DNA of 25,572 nucleotides from DASULA01 sp036278435 (GCA_036278435.1 DASULA010000262.1:1-25572); one strand, 5' to 3'. Numbered from the stretch's first letter, positions 15,254 to 23,280 are shown. The notes: generated by a model not told the origin, from the letters alone. Program-made: numbers and translations.

Positions 15254-16165
15254 GTGTCGCGGCTGCCCTACCGGCCGCCGTTGCAGGCCGGGGCCCTGCT
15301 GGGCTGGCTGGCCGCCCGGGCCGCACCCGGGGTGGAGGCGGTGTCCGGCGGGGTGTACCGGCGGTCGCTGCGGCTGCCGAACTCCACGGCCGTGGCCGAG
15401 CTGAGCCTGACCGGCGACGACGTGACGCTGCGGCTGCACGGCGCCGACCCGGCCGACCTGCCGGCCGCGCGGGCGCTCTGCCGGCGGGCGGCCGACCTGG
15501 ACACCGATCCGGCCGAGGTGGACACCGCGCTGGCCGCCGACCCGCTGCTGGCCCCGATGGTTGCCGCCCGCCCGGGACTGCGGGTACCCGGCACCGTGGA
15601 CGGATTCGAACTGGCCTGCCGGGCGATCCTCGGCCAGCAGATCACCGTGGCCGGGGCGCGCACCCTGGCCGGCCGGATGGTGGCCGCGTTCGGCCGGCCG
15701 CTGCCGGTCCCACGCGGGCAGATCAGCCACCTGTTCCCCACTGCCGACCGGCTGGCCGGCGCCAGCCAGACCGACCTGACCGGGCTGGGACTCACCCGGG
15801 CCCGGGCCGGGGCGCTGCTCGCGCTGGCCGGCGCGGTGGCCGGCGGACGGCTGGTACTCGACCGTGGCGCCGACCACCACGAGGCCACCCGCCGACTGCT
15901 CGCACTGCCCGGCGTGGGGCCGTGGACCGCCGCGTACGTGGCCATGCGGGCACTGGGCGACACCGACGCGCTGCCCGCCGGAGACCTGATCCTGCGCCGC
16001 GCCCTGCCCGGCGCCCAGAGCACCCGGGGCGCCCAACGAGGCCAGGTCACCGCCGCCGCCCTCACCGCACACGCCGCCCGCTGGCGCCCCTTCCGCGCCT
16101 ACGCCGCCGTGCACCTGTGGGCCAACACCGTCGATCCTGGCGACGACACCGGTGGAACCCGCTGA
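15254..16165 (+). CDS. alkA: DNA-3-methyladenine glycosylase II-like (AlkA)
   Basis: A base-excision enzyme removing alkylated purines. With the GTG at 15254 it is 303 aa and begins VSRLPYRPPLQAGALLGWLAARAAPGVEAV, which aligns with the AlkA N-terminal domain. The HhH-GPD core follows: ACRAILGQQITVAGARTLAGRMV, the hairpin LLALPGVGPWTAAYVAMRAL, and the catalytic aspartate in ALPAGDLILRR. It is a free-standing AlkA without the Ada methyltransferase and HTH modules that are fused to it in many actinobacteria. An in-frame GTG at 15209 would add 15 residues (VAIPGGPAHTARGGV) of no domain value; neither start has a good ribosome site. It is divergent from PadR and convergent with the rhodanese gene. 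Confidence 0.88.
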   Translation: MSRLPYRPPLQAGALLGWLAARAAPGVEAVSGGVYRRSLRLPNSTAVAELSLTGDDVTLRLHGADPADLPAARALCRRAADLDTDPAEVDTALAADPLLAPMVAARPGLRVPGTVDGFELACRAILGQQITVAGARTLAGRMVAAFGRPLPVPRGQISHLFPTADRLAGASQTDLTGLGLTRARAGALLALAGAVAGGRLVLDRGADHHEATRRLLALPGVGPWTAAYVAMRALGDTDALPAGDLILRRALPGAQSTRGAQRGQVTAAALTAHAARWRPFRAYAAVHLWANTVDPGDDTGGTR

Positions 16166-16195
16166 ACAACAGCATCCACAGACCAGGATCGGCGG

Positions 16196-16528
16196 TCAGA
16201 GGACGACCGGTGGGCTGGGTGCGTCGGTGGTGAGGGGACGGCCGGCAGCGGCCCAGGCCAGCATGCCACCGGCCACGTTGACCGCGTCGTAGCCCTGCGC
16301 CCGCAGCCAGCCGGTGACCCGGGCCGAACGCGACCCCACCCGGCACACCACGGCCAACTCCCGCCCGCCCGGCACGTCGGCCAGCCGCGCCGGCAGCGCG
16401 CTCATCGGCACGTGCACCGCCCCGGGCGCGTGTCCGGCCCACCACTCGTCGTCCTCCCGGACGTCGAGCAACACCGCGCCGGCGGGCAGGTCGGCCACCT
16501 CGCACTCGGGTACACCGTCTCCGGTCAT
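16196..16528 (-). CDS. single-domain rhodanese-like protein
   Basis: A 110-aa rhodanese fold. Visible features are LLDVREDDEWWAGHAPGAVHVPM (the standard strand and loop), the active-site loop VVCRVGSRSARV with the sulfur-carrying cysteine at about C62, and the closing segment GYDAVNVAGGMLAW. Such GlpE/PspE-like proteins transfer sulfane sulfur from donors such as thiosulfate to an acceptor, often in cofactor or sulfur trafficking. It is cytoplasmic with no signal peptide. It is the last minus-strand gene after the symporter operon, 79 bp from it, and may be read through from it. Acceptor unknown. Confidence 0.9.
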   Translation of the reverse strand: MTGDGVPECEVADLPAGAVLLDVREDDEWWAGHAPGAVHVPMSALPARLADVPGGRELAVVCRVGSRSARVTGWLRAQGYDAVNVAGGMLAWAAAGRPLTTDAPSPPVVL

Positions 16529-16545
16529 CGGCCCATCCTGTCATC

Positions 16546-16565
16546 GCCGGCGCACCCGTGCCGGC
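16546..16565 (-). terminator. weak hairpin after the symporter operon
   Basis: GCCGGC (16546-16551) and GCCGGC (16560-16565) form a self-complementary stem of 6-8 bp with a short loop in the gap between the symporter stop and the rhodanese start. A competing stem CGTGCC/GGCACG (16558-16576) overlaps it. Termination is uncertain. Confidence 0.3.
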
Positions 16566-16607
16566 CGACAGGCACGGTGGACACGGCTGCAGGACCGGCG
16601 GGGGCGG

Positions 16608-18377
16608 TCAGGGCGCGCCCGGCGCGGGCTGGACCGGATCGGGTCCGGCCACCCGGACCGGTCGGGACCGCAGCGTCTCCGGCGCGTGCAACCGCAGCAT
16701 GGTGCGCCCCACGTCGGCCGGGACCCGGCCGCGGGTCAACCGGGACACCACCACCATGACCAGGAACGCGGTGGGCACGCTCCAGGCCGCCGGCTCGGTC
16801 AGCAGCGCGCCGGGCCACCCGCCGAAGTCCGCGCCGAGCACGGTGATCAGCACCGCCGCCGCGCTGAGCACCCCGCCGGCCAGCAGCCCCACCCCGGCCC
16901 CGACCGCGGTCAACCCACGCCACCACACCCCCAGCACCAGCAGCGGGCAGAACGTCGACGCGGCCACCGCGAAGGCCAACCCGACCACCTGCGACACGTC
17001 CAGCCCGGACACCTGGAGGGCCAGCACCAGCGGCACCACCCCGGCCAGCAGCGCGGCCCGGCGGAAGTCCCGTACCGACCCGCGTCCCAGCACGTCGGTG
17101 GCCAGCACCCCGGACACGTTCACCAGCAGTCCGCTGGAGGTGGACAGGAACGCGGCGAACGCCCCGGCCGCGACCAGACCGGCCAGCAACTGGCCGACCA
17201 GCCCGCCAAGCGCCGCGCCGGGCAGCACCAGCACCACCGCGTCGGTGCGCCCGGTGAGCAGCAGTTGCGGCGTGTACAGCCGGCCCAGCGCCCCGTACAG
17301 GGTCGGGAACAGGTAGAACAGGCCGAGCAGGCCGAGCACCACCAGAGTGGTCTTACGGGCCGCCCGGCCGTCCGGGTTGGTGTAGAAGCGGACCAGCACG
17401 TGCGGCAGACCCATCGTGCCCAGGAACGTGGCCAGGATCAGTGAGTAGATCCCGAACAGCGGATGCTGCCCGGTGCCCGACAGCCCGGACAGCGGCTGTG
17501 ACCAGGTCGCGTTGTCCAGCTTGGGCACACCGTGCAGCCGGGGCACCGGAGCGCCGGCCGGGAAGGTCAGCACGGCGTCCCGATCGATCTGGTGCGGACC
17601 CGGTGACCAGCGCACCTGCCCGTCCCGGCGCTGCCCGTCCAGCACGCCGTGCGCGGTGAACGTCACCGGCTCGTCCACCGTCACCGCCGCGTCGGCCCGT
17701 ACCCGCACCGTGGTCCGGTCCGGGAAGGACGGCAGTTCCGGCCCGGTCAGCGAACCGGGCTGCCGGGCGGCCTGCCAGTGCAGCAGCAGGAACGCCGCCG
17801 GCACGCAGATCGCGGTCAGCTTGATCCAGTACTGGAACGCCTGCACGAACGTGATGCTGCGCATCCCGCCGACCGCCACGTTGACGGTGACCACCACGCC
17901 GACCACCGAGGCGCCCAGCCAGCCGGGCGCCCCCAGCACGGTGGACAGGGTCAGCCCGGCGCCCTGCAACTGCGGCACCAGGTACAGCCAGCCGATCAGC
18001 ACCACGAACGCGGTGGACATCCGCCGCACCGCCGCGGAGTGCAGCCGCAGTTCGGCGAAGTCCGGCAGCGTGTACGCGCCGGACCGGCGCAGCGGCGCGG
18101 CCACGAACAGCAGCATGGCCAGGTAGCCGGCGGTGAATCCGACCGGATACCACAGCACGTCGGCGCCGAACTTCATCACCAGCCCGGCCACGCCCAGAAA
18201 CGACGCCGCGGACAGGTACTCGCCGCTGATCGCCGAGGCGTTCCAGCGCGGGCTTACCGTGCGGGAGGCGACCAGGAAGTCCGAGGTGGTGCGGGAGAAC
18301 CGGTAGCCGAACGCGCCCAGCGCCAGGGTGAACACGGTGATCAGCACGATCGCCGGCAGCGTGTACGGCGAGGACAC
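16608..18377 (-). CDS. sodium:solute symporter, cation/acetate type (ActP/MctC-like)
   Basis: A 589-aa membrane protein of the SSS family with about 13 hydrophobic helices. Family segments include DFLVASRTVSPRWNASAISGEYLSAASFLGV, GAYTLPDFAELRL, TLSTVLGAPGWLG, FVQAFQYWIKLTAICVP and SSGLLVNVSGVLATDVLGR. Between helices, about residues 210-300, lies a hydrophilic insert (RVRADAAVTVDEPVTFTAHGVL onward), longer than in E. coli ActP. Substrates of the family are acetate, propionate or pyruvate taken up with a cation. The GTG at 18377 is fixed by GAGGAGGT 9 nt upstream; an upstream in-frame start would add 19 unlikely residues. It is preceded by a DUF485 gene, as in yjcH-actP, and by a LytS/LytTR pair that probably controls it. 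Confidence 0.9.
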   Translation of the reverse strand: MSSPYTLPAIVLITVFTLALGAFGYRFSRTTSDFLVASRTVSPRWNASAISGEYLSAASFLGVAGLVMKFGADVLWYPVGFTAGYLAMLLFVAAPLRRSGAYTLPDFAELRLHSAAVRRMSTAFVVLIGWLYLVPQLQGAGLTLSTVLGAPGWLGASVVGVVVTVNVAVGGMRSITFVQAFQYWIKLTAICVPAAFLLLHWQAARQPGSLTGPELPSFPDRTTVRVRADAAVTVDEPVTFTAHGVLDGQRRDGQVRWSPGPHQIDRDAVLTFPAGAPVPRLHGVPKLDNATWSQPLSGLSGTGQHPLFGIYSLILATFLGTMGLPHVLVRFYTNPDGRAARKTTLVVLGLLGLFYLFPTLYGALGRLYTPQLLLTGRTDAVVLVLPGAALGGLVGQLLAGLVAAGAFAAFLSTSSGLLVNVSGVLATDVLGRGSVRDFRRAALLAGVVPLVLALQVSGLDVSQVVGLAFAVAASTFCPLLVLGVWWRGLTAVGAGVGLLAGGVLSAAAVLITVLGADFGGWPGALLTEPAAWSVPTAFLVMVVVSRLTRGRVPADVGRTMLRLHAPETLRSRPVRVAGPDPVQPAPGAP

Positions 18378-18449
18378 CTGCGGCCCACCTCCTCGCGCCG
18401 TCGGCCTGCCCGCCCTCAGGGTGCGGTCCGGCACGCCGGCCGCGCGGCG

Positions 18450-18842
18450 TCAGGACCGGTCCACCAGCTCGGCGAACTCCTGCTCGTTGCGTTCGGCCAG
18501 CCGGACGTAGGCCCAGGCCACCCCGACCACGACCGGGTAGGCCAGCACGCCCAGCAGCAGCCACGGAACCTCCAGCCCGGCCACCCGGATCCGGGCCACC
18601 CCGGGCACCAGTACGAACAGCACCGGCAGCAGGCCGAAGAACGCGACCACGACCAGTGACAGCCGCACCGCCAGGGCCAGTTGGGCCCGGATCAACCCGC
18701 GCACCAGCACCTCGCCGACCTGGGTCTGCTCCTCGATCTCCCGGCGGGCCAGCGGCCGGCGGGCCTGCCTCCGCCCGGCCAGCACCACCCGGACCCGGCG
18801 CGGCTGGGTCGACGCGGTGCCGGCCCGGGTCGGGATGTCCAT
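18450..18842 (-). CDS. DUF485-like small membrane protein (YjcH-like)
   Basis: A 130-aa protein with a basic cytoplasmic N-terminus of about 50 residues (RRQARRPLARREIEEQTQVGEVLVRGLIRAQ) and two transmembrane helices (SLVVVAFFGLLPVLFVLV and VPWLLLGVLAYPVVVGVAWAYV), ending LAERNEQEFAELVDRS, typical of DUF485 proteins. These are encoded next to acetate-type symporters and are thought to be accessory to them. The spacing to the symporter start is 72 bp. The N-terminus is longer than in E. coli YjcH, so a later start is possible, but no better one has a clear ribosome site. Confidence 0.8.
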   Translation of the reverse strand: MDIPTRAGTASTQPRRVRVVLAGRRQARRPLARREIEEQTQVGEVLVRGLIRAQLALAVRLSLVVVAFFGLLPVLFVLVPGVARIRVAGLEVPWLLLGVLAYPVVVGVAWAYVRLAERNEQEFAELVDRS

Positions 18843-18932
18843 GAGCCAGACGCTACCGCCCCGGCCGGCTGCGCGGGGCAGGTGTGACGGGCCCCGTCCG
18901 GGTGTCCCGCACGCCGATGTGGACCCGCCCGG

Positions 18933-19706
18933 CTAGGAGCGGACCCAGCCGGCCTTGGCGCCGCGGACCAGCCGGTCCTTCAGCTCCCGGGTGTGCCGGC
19001 GGCTCACCGGCAGCTCCCGGTCATCCACCCGCACCACGTACCCGCTGCCGGTCAGCCGCAGTTCGCGGATCAACCGCAGCGCGACCAGGTAGGACCGGTG
19101 GATCCGGACGAACCCGACGTCGGCCCAGCGCTCCTCCAGCACCGACAGCGGGATCCGCACCAGGTGGCTGCCCTCGCCGGTGTGCAGCCGGGCGTAGTCG
19201 CCCTGCGCCTCGACCCAGCGCACCGCCGAGCGTGGCAGCAGCCGGGTGCGGCCGGCCAGTTCGACCGGGATCACCTCGTCGTCCGTGGCCAGCCGCCCCG
19301 CTCCGTCCCGGGCCGGCGCCCGGCCCCGGGCGGCCAGCACCCGGCGCAGCGTCTCGCCCAGCCGGTCCGGTTCCAGCGGCTTGAGCAGGTAGTCCACCGC
19401 GCCCAGGTCGAACGCGTCGACGGCGCGGTCGTCGTAGGCGGTGACGAACACCACCAGCGGTGGCACGGCGAACCGGCGCAGCACCCGGGCCAGTTCCAGC
19501 CCGTCCAGGCCGGGCATCCGCACGTCCAGGAAGACCACGTCGACCTCGCCGTCGCGCAGTATCCGCAGCGCGTCGGTGGTGTTGCCCACGGTGCGCACCT
19601 CGCCGACCCGGCTGTCCGCCCGCAGCAGGTAGGCCAACTCGTCCAGGGCCGGCGGTTCGTCGTCCACGGCCAGGACGCGCAGCCCGGCGGCGTCCCGCCC
19701 GGTCAT
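18933..19706 (-). CDS. LytTR-family response regulator
   Basis: A 257-aa two-domain regulator. The receiver has the acidic pair in VLAVDDEPPALDEL, the phospho-acceptor at about D61 in VVFLDVRMPGLDGLELA, the conserved Thr in VVFVTAYDDRAVDAF and Lys in YLLKPLEPDRL. After a linker comes a LytTR DNA-binding domain: LLPRSAVRWVEAQGDYARLHT, FVRIHRSYLVAL, ELPVSRRHTRELKDRL. The ATG at 19706 overlaps the stop of a 19-codon ORF (ATGA) and is preferred over an in-frame GTG at 19742 that would lie inside that small ORF. It sits between a LytS-like kinase and the DUF485/symporter genes; by analogy with other LytS/LytTR pairs it probably activates the transporter in response to an external carboxylate. Confidence 0.92.
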   Translation of the reverse strand: MTGRDAAGLRVLAVDDEPPALDELAYLLRADSRVGEVRTVGNTTDALRILRDGEVDVVFLDVRMPGLDGLELARVLRRFAVPPLVVFVTAYDDRAVDAFDLGAVDYLLKPLEPDRLGETLRRVLAARGRAPARDGAGRLATDDEVIPVELAGRTRLLPRSAVRWVEAQGDYARLHTGEGSHLVRIPLSVLEERWADVGFVRIHRSYLVALRLIRELRLTGSGYVVRVDDRELPVSRRHTRELKDRLVRGAKAGWVRS

Positions 19707-19762
19707 GCCGGTCCCGCGGTCGGCCTGGTGTGGCACCGCCACGCGGTGTCGCTGAGTGCCAT
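19703..19762 (-). CDS. possible 19-aa coupled small ORF between kinase and regulator
   Basis: The ORF MALSDTAWRCHTRPTAGPA starts with ATG preceded by AGGGGAG at good spacing and ends with TGA overlapping the ATG of the response regulator (ATGA). The regulator itself has only a weak ribosome site (GGGA), so translation of this mini-ORF would deliver ribosomes to it. It may be a coupling peptide without function of its own, or chance. No family is recognised. Confidence 0.45.
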   Translation of the reverse strand: MALSDTAWRCHTRPTAGPA

Positions 19763-19785
19763 CTCGCTCCCCTCTGGCCGGTCGG

Positions 19786-20961
19786 TCAGGACGCCCGCAC
19801 CCCGGCCTGGAACTTCGGGATGCGCATGCTCACCTTGGTGCCGGCCCCCGGCGCGGTCTCCACCACCAGACCGAAGTCGTCGCCGAACACCGACCGCAGC
19901 CGGTCGTCCACGTTGCCCAGGCCGACGTGCGCACCGTCGGGCTCGGACCCGGCCCGCAGCGAGCCCGGGTCCATGCCCACCCCGTCGTCCTCCACGCTGA
20001 TCAGGCATTCGGTGCCGGCATCCTCGGCCACGATGCTGATGGTGCCGACCCCGGTCTTGGCGGCCAGGCCGTGCCGCACGGCGTTCTCGACCAGGGGTTG
20101 CAGTGCGAGGAAGGGTACGGCCACCGGCAGCACTTCGGGGGCGATCTGGAGACGAACCTCCAACCGGTCGCCGAACCGGGCCCGTTCCAGGGTCAGGTAC
20201 CGGTCGATGCTGCGCAGCTCCTCGGCGAGCGTGGTGAAGTCCCCATGCGACCGGAAGCTGTACCGGGTGAACTCGGCGAATTCCAGCAGCAGCTCGCGGG
20301 CCCGCTCCGGGTCGGTCCGGACGAACGACGCCATCGTGGTGAGCGCGTTGTAGATGAAGTGCGGGCTGATCTGGGCCCGCAGCGCGCGCACCTCGGCCTG
20401 CGCCAACCGGGCCCGGGACCGGTCCAGTTCGGCCAGTTCGAGTTGGGTGGAGACCCACCGGGCCGTCTCCAACGCGGCCCGGACCAACCCGGCGCCGGGT
20501 TCGGTGGAGGTGACCGCGGCCAGCGTGCCGACCACCCGGTCCTCCACCGAGATCGGCACCACCACGGCGGCCTGCACAAAACAGTCCGGCGCACCGCAGG
20601 CCAGGTCGTCGGCGTGCAGCACCACCGGTCGGCCGTGGGTGAGTGCCCGCCGGGCCCCGGCCAGCACCCGGTCCCGGTGCCGGAAGCCGGGACCCTCCCA
20701 GGTCAGCGTCCGCTCGGTGTCGGTGATCGCGATGGCCGGGGTGCCCAGCAGTGCGCGCAGATGCCGAGCCGATCGGGCCGCCGAGGCCTGGGTCAGCCCG
20801 CCACGCAGCGGCGGCGCGGCCAGGTTCGCGGTGTGCAGGGTCTCGAACGTGACCCGCTCGGCCGGGCTGGCGAACCCGCGGCGGTGCCGCAGTCGCACCA
20901 GAATCCACCCCGACGCGCCGGCCAGGGCCAGCAGCGCGACGAGTGCACCGAGGGTCCGCAT
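19786..20961 (-). CDS. LytS-type sensor histidine kinase with GAF-like domain
   Basis: A 391-aa kinase with one N-terminal membrane helix (LGALVALLALAGASGWILV) rather than the 5-6 helices of LytS/BtsS. A GAF-like region follows (about 60-175: ALLGTPAIAITDTERTLTW, AAVVVPISVEDRVVGTLAAV). The His_kinase domain has the phospho-acceptor in LRAQISPHFIYNALTTM (about H201), then the HATPase N box FLALQPLVENAVRHGL, G1 VEDDGVGMD and G2 GLGNVDDRLRS. A C-A-P-D-C pair (ACGAPDC, about residues 121-127) in the GAF region could bind metal or form a disulfide. It heads the operon with the LytTR regulator, DUF485 and symporter genes. The ATG is taken as start because the membrane helix follows at once. Confidence 0.92.
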   Translation of the reverse strand: MRTLGALVALLALAGASGWILVRLRHRRGFASPAERVTFETLHTANLAAPPLRGGLTQASAARSARHLRALLGTPAIAITDTERTLTWEGPGFRHRDRVLAGARRALTHGRPVVLHADDLACGAPDCFVQAAVVVPISVEDRVVGTLAAVTSTEPGAGLVRAALETARWVSTQLELAELDRSRARLAQAEVRALRAQISPHFIYNALTTMASFVRTDPERARELLLEFAEFTRYSFRSHGDFTTLAEELRSIDRYLTLERARFGDRLEVRLQIAPEVLPVAVPFLALQPLVENAVRHGLAAKTGVGTISIVAEDAGTECLISVEDDGVGMDPGSLRAGSEPDGAHVGLGNVDDRLRSVFGDDFGLVVETAPGAGTKVSMRIPKFQAGVRAS

Positions 20962-20996
20962 ACCTCATCTTCGCCCGACGGTCCGACCGAGTAGGC

Positions 20997-21002
20997 ATTA
21001 TC
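20997..21002 (-). promoter_or_regulatory. -10 promoter element of the kinase/symporter operon
   Basis: GATAAT on the minus strand within TCCGGATAATGC, about 36 bp upstream of the kinase ATG. The 12-mer is identical to the one at the TetR-WHG promoter (13771-13776 region). No strong -35 is visible. Confidence 0.45.
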
Positions 21003-21037
21003 CGGAAAGGCCGCGCCAGCGACAGGTACCCGGCCGG

Positions 21038-21937
21038 TCAGCGGAGCAGGCGGGACAGGCGCCGGTCGGCCAGCGGTCGGCCACCGGTCTGGCAGGTCGG
21101 GCAGTACTGGAGCGAACGCTCGGCGAAGGACACCTCGCGCACGGTGTCCCCGCACACCGGACAGGGCAGCCCGGTGCGGGCGTGCACGGCCAGGCCGGAG
21201 CGCTTCTCGGCCTTGAGGGTGGCGGCGCGCTGGCCGATGGACCGGTCCACCGCGTCGGTGAGCACGTCGCCCAGGGCGGCATGCAGCCGGGCGACCTGAT
21301 CGCCGGTCAGCCGTCCGGCGATCGCGAACGGGGAGAGCCGGGCGGCGTGCAGGATCTCGTCGGAGTAGGCGTTGCCGACACCGGCGAGCACCGTCTGGTC
21401 GGTGAGCACGCCCTTGATCTGGCCGCGCTGGCCGCGCAGCAGGTCGGCGAGCCGGTCCACGGTCAGATCAGGGTCGAGCGCGTCGATGCCGAGCCGGGCC
21501 ACCCCGGGCACCTGGCGGGCGTCCCGCACCAGGTAGACAGCGAGCTTCTTCTGGGTGCCGTGCTCGGTGAGGTCGAAGCCGGCCGTGCCGGGTCCGTTCC
21601 CGGCCAGCCGGACCCGGACCGCCAGCGGCCCGCGGCCGAGGCGGGGCGGGGTGTCGGGCAGGTGGTCCCGCCAGTGCAACCAGCCGCCCCTGGCCAGGTG
21701 CACGACCAGATGCACGGCCGGTTCGGCGGCCGGTTCGGCGGTTGCCGACAGGGACAGGTCCAGGAACTTGCCGTGCCGGCCGGCGCCGGTCACGGTGAGC
21801 CCCGCCAGCGCGCCGATCGGCGGATCGTAGGTCTTCAGCGCCGCCGGGGCGGCCACGTCGACCCGGCGGACCACCCGGCCGACCGCGTGTTCGCCCAGGA
21901 ACGCGGCGAGCGCGCTGACCTCGGGAAGCTCGGGCAC
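21038..21937 (-). CDS. Fpg/Nei-family DNA glycosylase/AP lyase
   Basis: A 299-aa base-excision enzyme. The start is fixed by chemistry: the GTG at 21937 puts Pro at position 2 (V-PELPEV), the nucleophile after removal of the initiator, followed by the catalytic Glu. An upstream in-frame extension would bury this proline and is rejected. Other features are the conserved lysine in GRHGKFLDLSL (about K57), the H2TH region VLTDQTVLAGVGNAYSDEILHAARLSP and a C-terminal zinc finger CPVCGDTVREV ... YCPTCQTGGRPL. The layout resembles the second Fpg-like protein of mycobacteria more than classical MutM; substrate preference cannot be read. It lies 57 bp behind the TenA_E gene on the same strand and may be co-transcribed. 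Confidence 0.9.
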   Translation of the reverse strand: MPELPEVSALAAFLGEHAVGRVVRRVDVAAPAALKTYDPPIGALAGLTVTGAGRHGKFLDLSLSATAEPAAEPAVHLVVHLARGGWLHWRDHLPDTPPRLGRGPLAVRVRLAGNGPGTAGFDLTEHGTQKKLAVYLVRDARQVPGVARLGIDALDPDLTVDRLADLLRGQRGQIKGVLTDQTVLAGVGNAYSDEILHAARLSPFAIAGRLTGDQVARLHAALGDVLTDAVDRSIGQRAATLKAEKRSGLAVHARTGLPCPVCGDTVREVSFAERSLQYCPTCQTGGRPLADRRLSRLLR

Positions 21938-21994
21938 AATATCCAGTCTGCCATGCCGGAACGGACCCTCCACCGGTTCGGCGGCGGCCAGCGA

Positions 21995-22651
21995 CTACCA
22001 CTTCTCACCGGTGTGGACGGCGTCCCAGAAGCGCAGCTCGAACCGGAGTACCCGGTCGAACGCCGTCCGCATCCGTCCGGTGGCACCGCCCGGCGCGGAC
22101 GCGTCCACCAGCCTGGCCAGGTCGGTGACCCAGCCGCCGAACGCCGCCGAGGACCAGTTGTCGATGAACGGCCAGTACCCGGAGCGGTCGGCGGCGCGGG
22201 CCCGTACCGCGACCCACGCGTCGTAGTACGTCTTCTCCGCGCCGTAGAGCACCGCCAGCGCGACCTGATAGCCGTCCAGCAGGGACGCCTGTACGAACGC
22301 GGTGTAACCCAGCGTGGTCGGGGCCGGTTCGGCCTCCAGATCGACTCCCCGGCCGGCCGCCTGCTCCCGGAACAGTTCCAGCTCGTGCCGCAACGGGACC
22401 ATGGCCGCGGCCAGGATGTCGCGGGCCGCCTCGTCCGGGGCCAGCGCCACCAGCCCGGCCAGGAACCGCCGGAATCCGGCCACGAACGCGTGGTCGGCAC
22501 CGATCCACCGGTCGAACGCTTCGGCCGGCAGCGTGCCCGCGCCGGTCGCGAGCACGAACGGGTGCGCCACGATCCGCGGCCACAACGGCTCGCCCAGCGC
22601 GCACAGCTCGGCCGCCGCGCCCGGGCCAATTCCACCCCCGGCCAGGTTCAC
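21995..22651 (-). CDS. TenA-family protein, Glu (TenA_E) type
   Basis: A 218-aa all-helical TenA/THI-4 protein. It has DRWIGADHAFVAGFRRFLAGL (Asp at about 53 aligned with the TenA substrate aspartate), VLYGAEKTYYDAWVAV where the Cys of classical TenA is absent and a Glu (about E139) sits as in TenA_E proteins, the typical YWPFIDNWSSAAFGGWV, and a final ELRFWDAV with the conserved Glu. TenA_E members are linked to salvage of formylaminopyrimidine thiamine breakdown products. The GTG start overlaps the stop of the TenA_C gene by 4 bp (GTGA), so the two are translationally coupled. The subtype call is by motif only. Confidence 0.85.
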   Translation of the reverse strand: MNLAGGGIGPGAAAELCALGEPLWPRIVAHPFVLATGAGTLPAEAFDRWIGADHAFVAGFRRFLAGLVALAPDEAARDILAAAMVPLRHELELFREQAAGRGVDLEAEPAPTTLGYTAFVQASLLDGYQVALAVLYGAEKTYYDAWVAVRARAADRSGYWPFIDNWSSAAFGGWVTDLARLVDASAPGGATGRMRTAFDRVLRFELRFWDAVHTGEKW

Positions 22652-23280
22652 GGCACGCTCCAGAACGCCAGTTCGTGCGCCAAGGCAGCCTCGAACGCGG
22701 CGCTGGCGGTGGGCTCGTCGACCAGCCCGTCCCGGTGCGCCTCGTCGAGCATCCGCGCGCACCGGGCGGCCAGCGCGGCGAACGCCGGGTCGGCGTAACT
22801 GGCCACCCAGCGGTGGTAGCGGCCTACCGCCGCCGGGTCGGCGGCCAGCAGGCCGCCCAGCGTGGAGTACCCCCACATGCACGGCAGCAGCGCGGCCAGC
22901 CCGCGGCCGTAGTCGGCGCAGGCGTCCAGCAGGAACGCGGTGTAGGCCCGGCAGGCCGGACCGGGCCGGGCGCCGTCCAGGTCGGCGCCGAAGTCGGCGG
23001 CCAGCGAGCGGTGCAGGGCCAGCTCGTCGTGCCAGGTCGAGTGGGCCAGGTCCACCAGGTCGCCCAGGTGGCCGGCCGGGGCCTGCCCGGCCAGCCGGGA
23101 CAGCACCCGCACGTAGTCGCACAGGAACAGGTAGTCCTGTTCCAGCCAGGACCGGAACACCGCCGGGTCCAGGTCGCCGCGGGAGATCCCGCGCACGGTC
23201 GGATGGTCCAGTTGCCGGTACACGGCCGGCAGGCCGCGCCCGGTGAGCCGTTCGGACAGGGTGGTCATGGTTTCCATCAT
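22648..23280 (-). CDS. tenA: TenA-family aminopyrimidine aminohydrolase, Cys (TenA_C) type
   Basis: A 210-aa TenA protein. Key residues are Asp in SWLEQDYLFLCDYVRVLSRL (about D49), the catalytic cysteine in LAALLPCMWGYSTLGG (about C134), and Glu in ALAHELAFW near the end. TenA_C enzymes deaminate aminomethyl-HMP or cleave thiamine, allowing the pyrimidine to be reused. The C-terminus stops two residues after FW, slightly shorter than usual. The ATG could be at 23280, 23277 or 23268; ribosome sites are weak for all. No TPP riboswitch was found upstream of it. It overlaps the TenA_E gene by 4 bp and lies 119 bp after egtD on the same strand. Confidence 0.88.
   Translation of the reverse strand: MMETMTTLSERLTGRGLPAVYRQLDHPTVRGISRGDLDPAVFRSWLEQDYLFLCDYVRVLSRLAGQAPAGHLGDLVDLAHSTWHDELALHRSLAADFGADLDGARPGPACRAYTAFLLDACADYGRGLAALLPCMWGYSTLGGLLAADPAAVGRYHRWVASYADPAFAALAARCARMLDEAHRDGLVDEPTASAAFEAALAHELAFWSVP

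Noticed and set aside
21938..21973. Upstream ATG start of the Fpg/Nei gene
   Set aside because: It would place 12 residues before the catalytic proline that must be exposed at the N-terminus.
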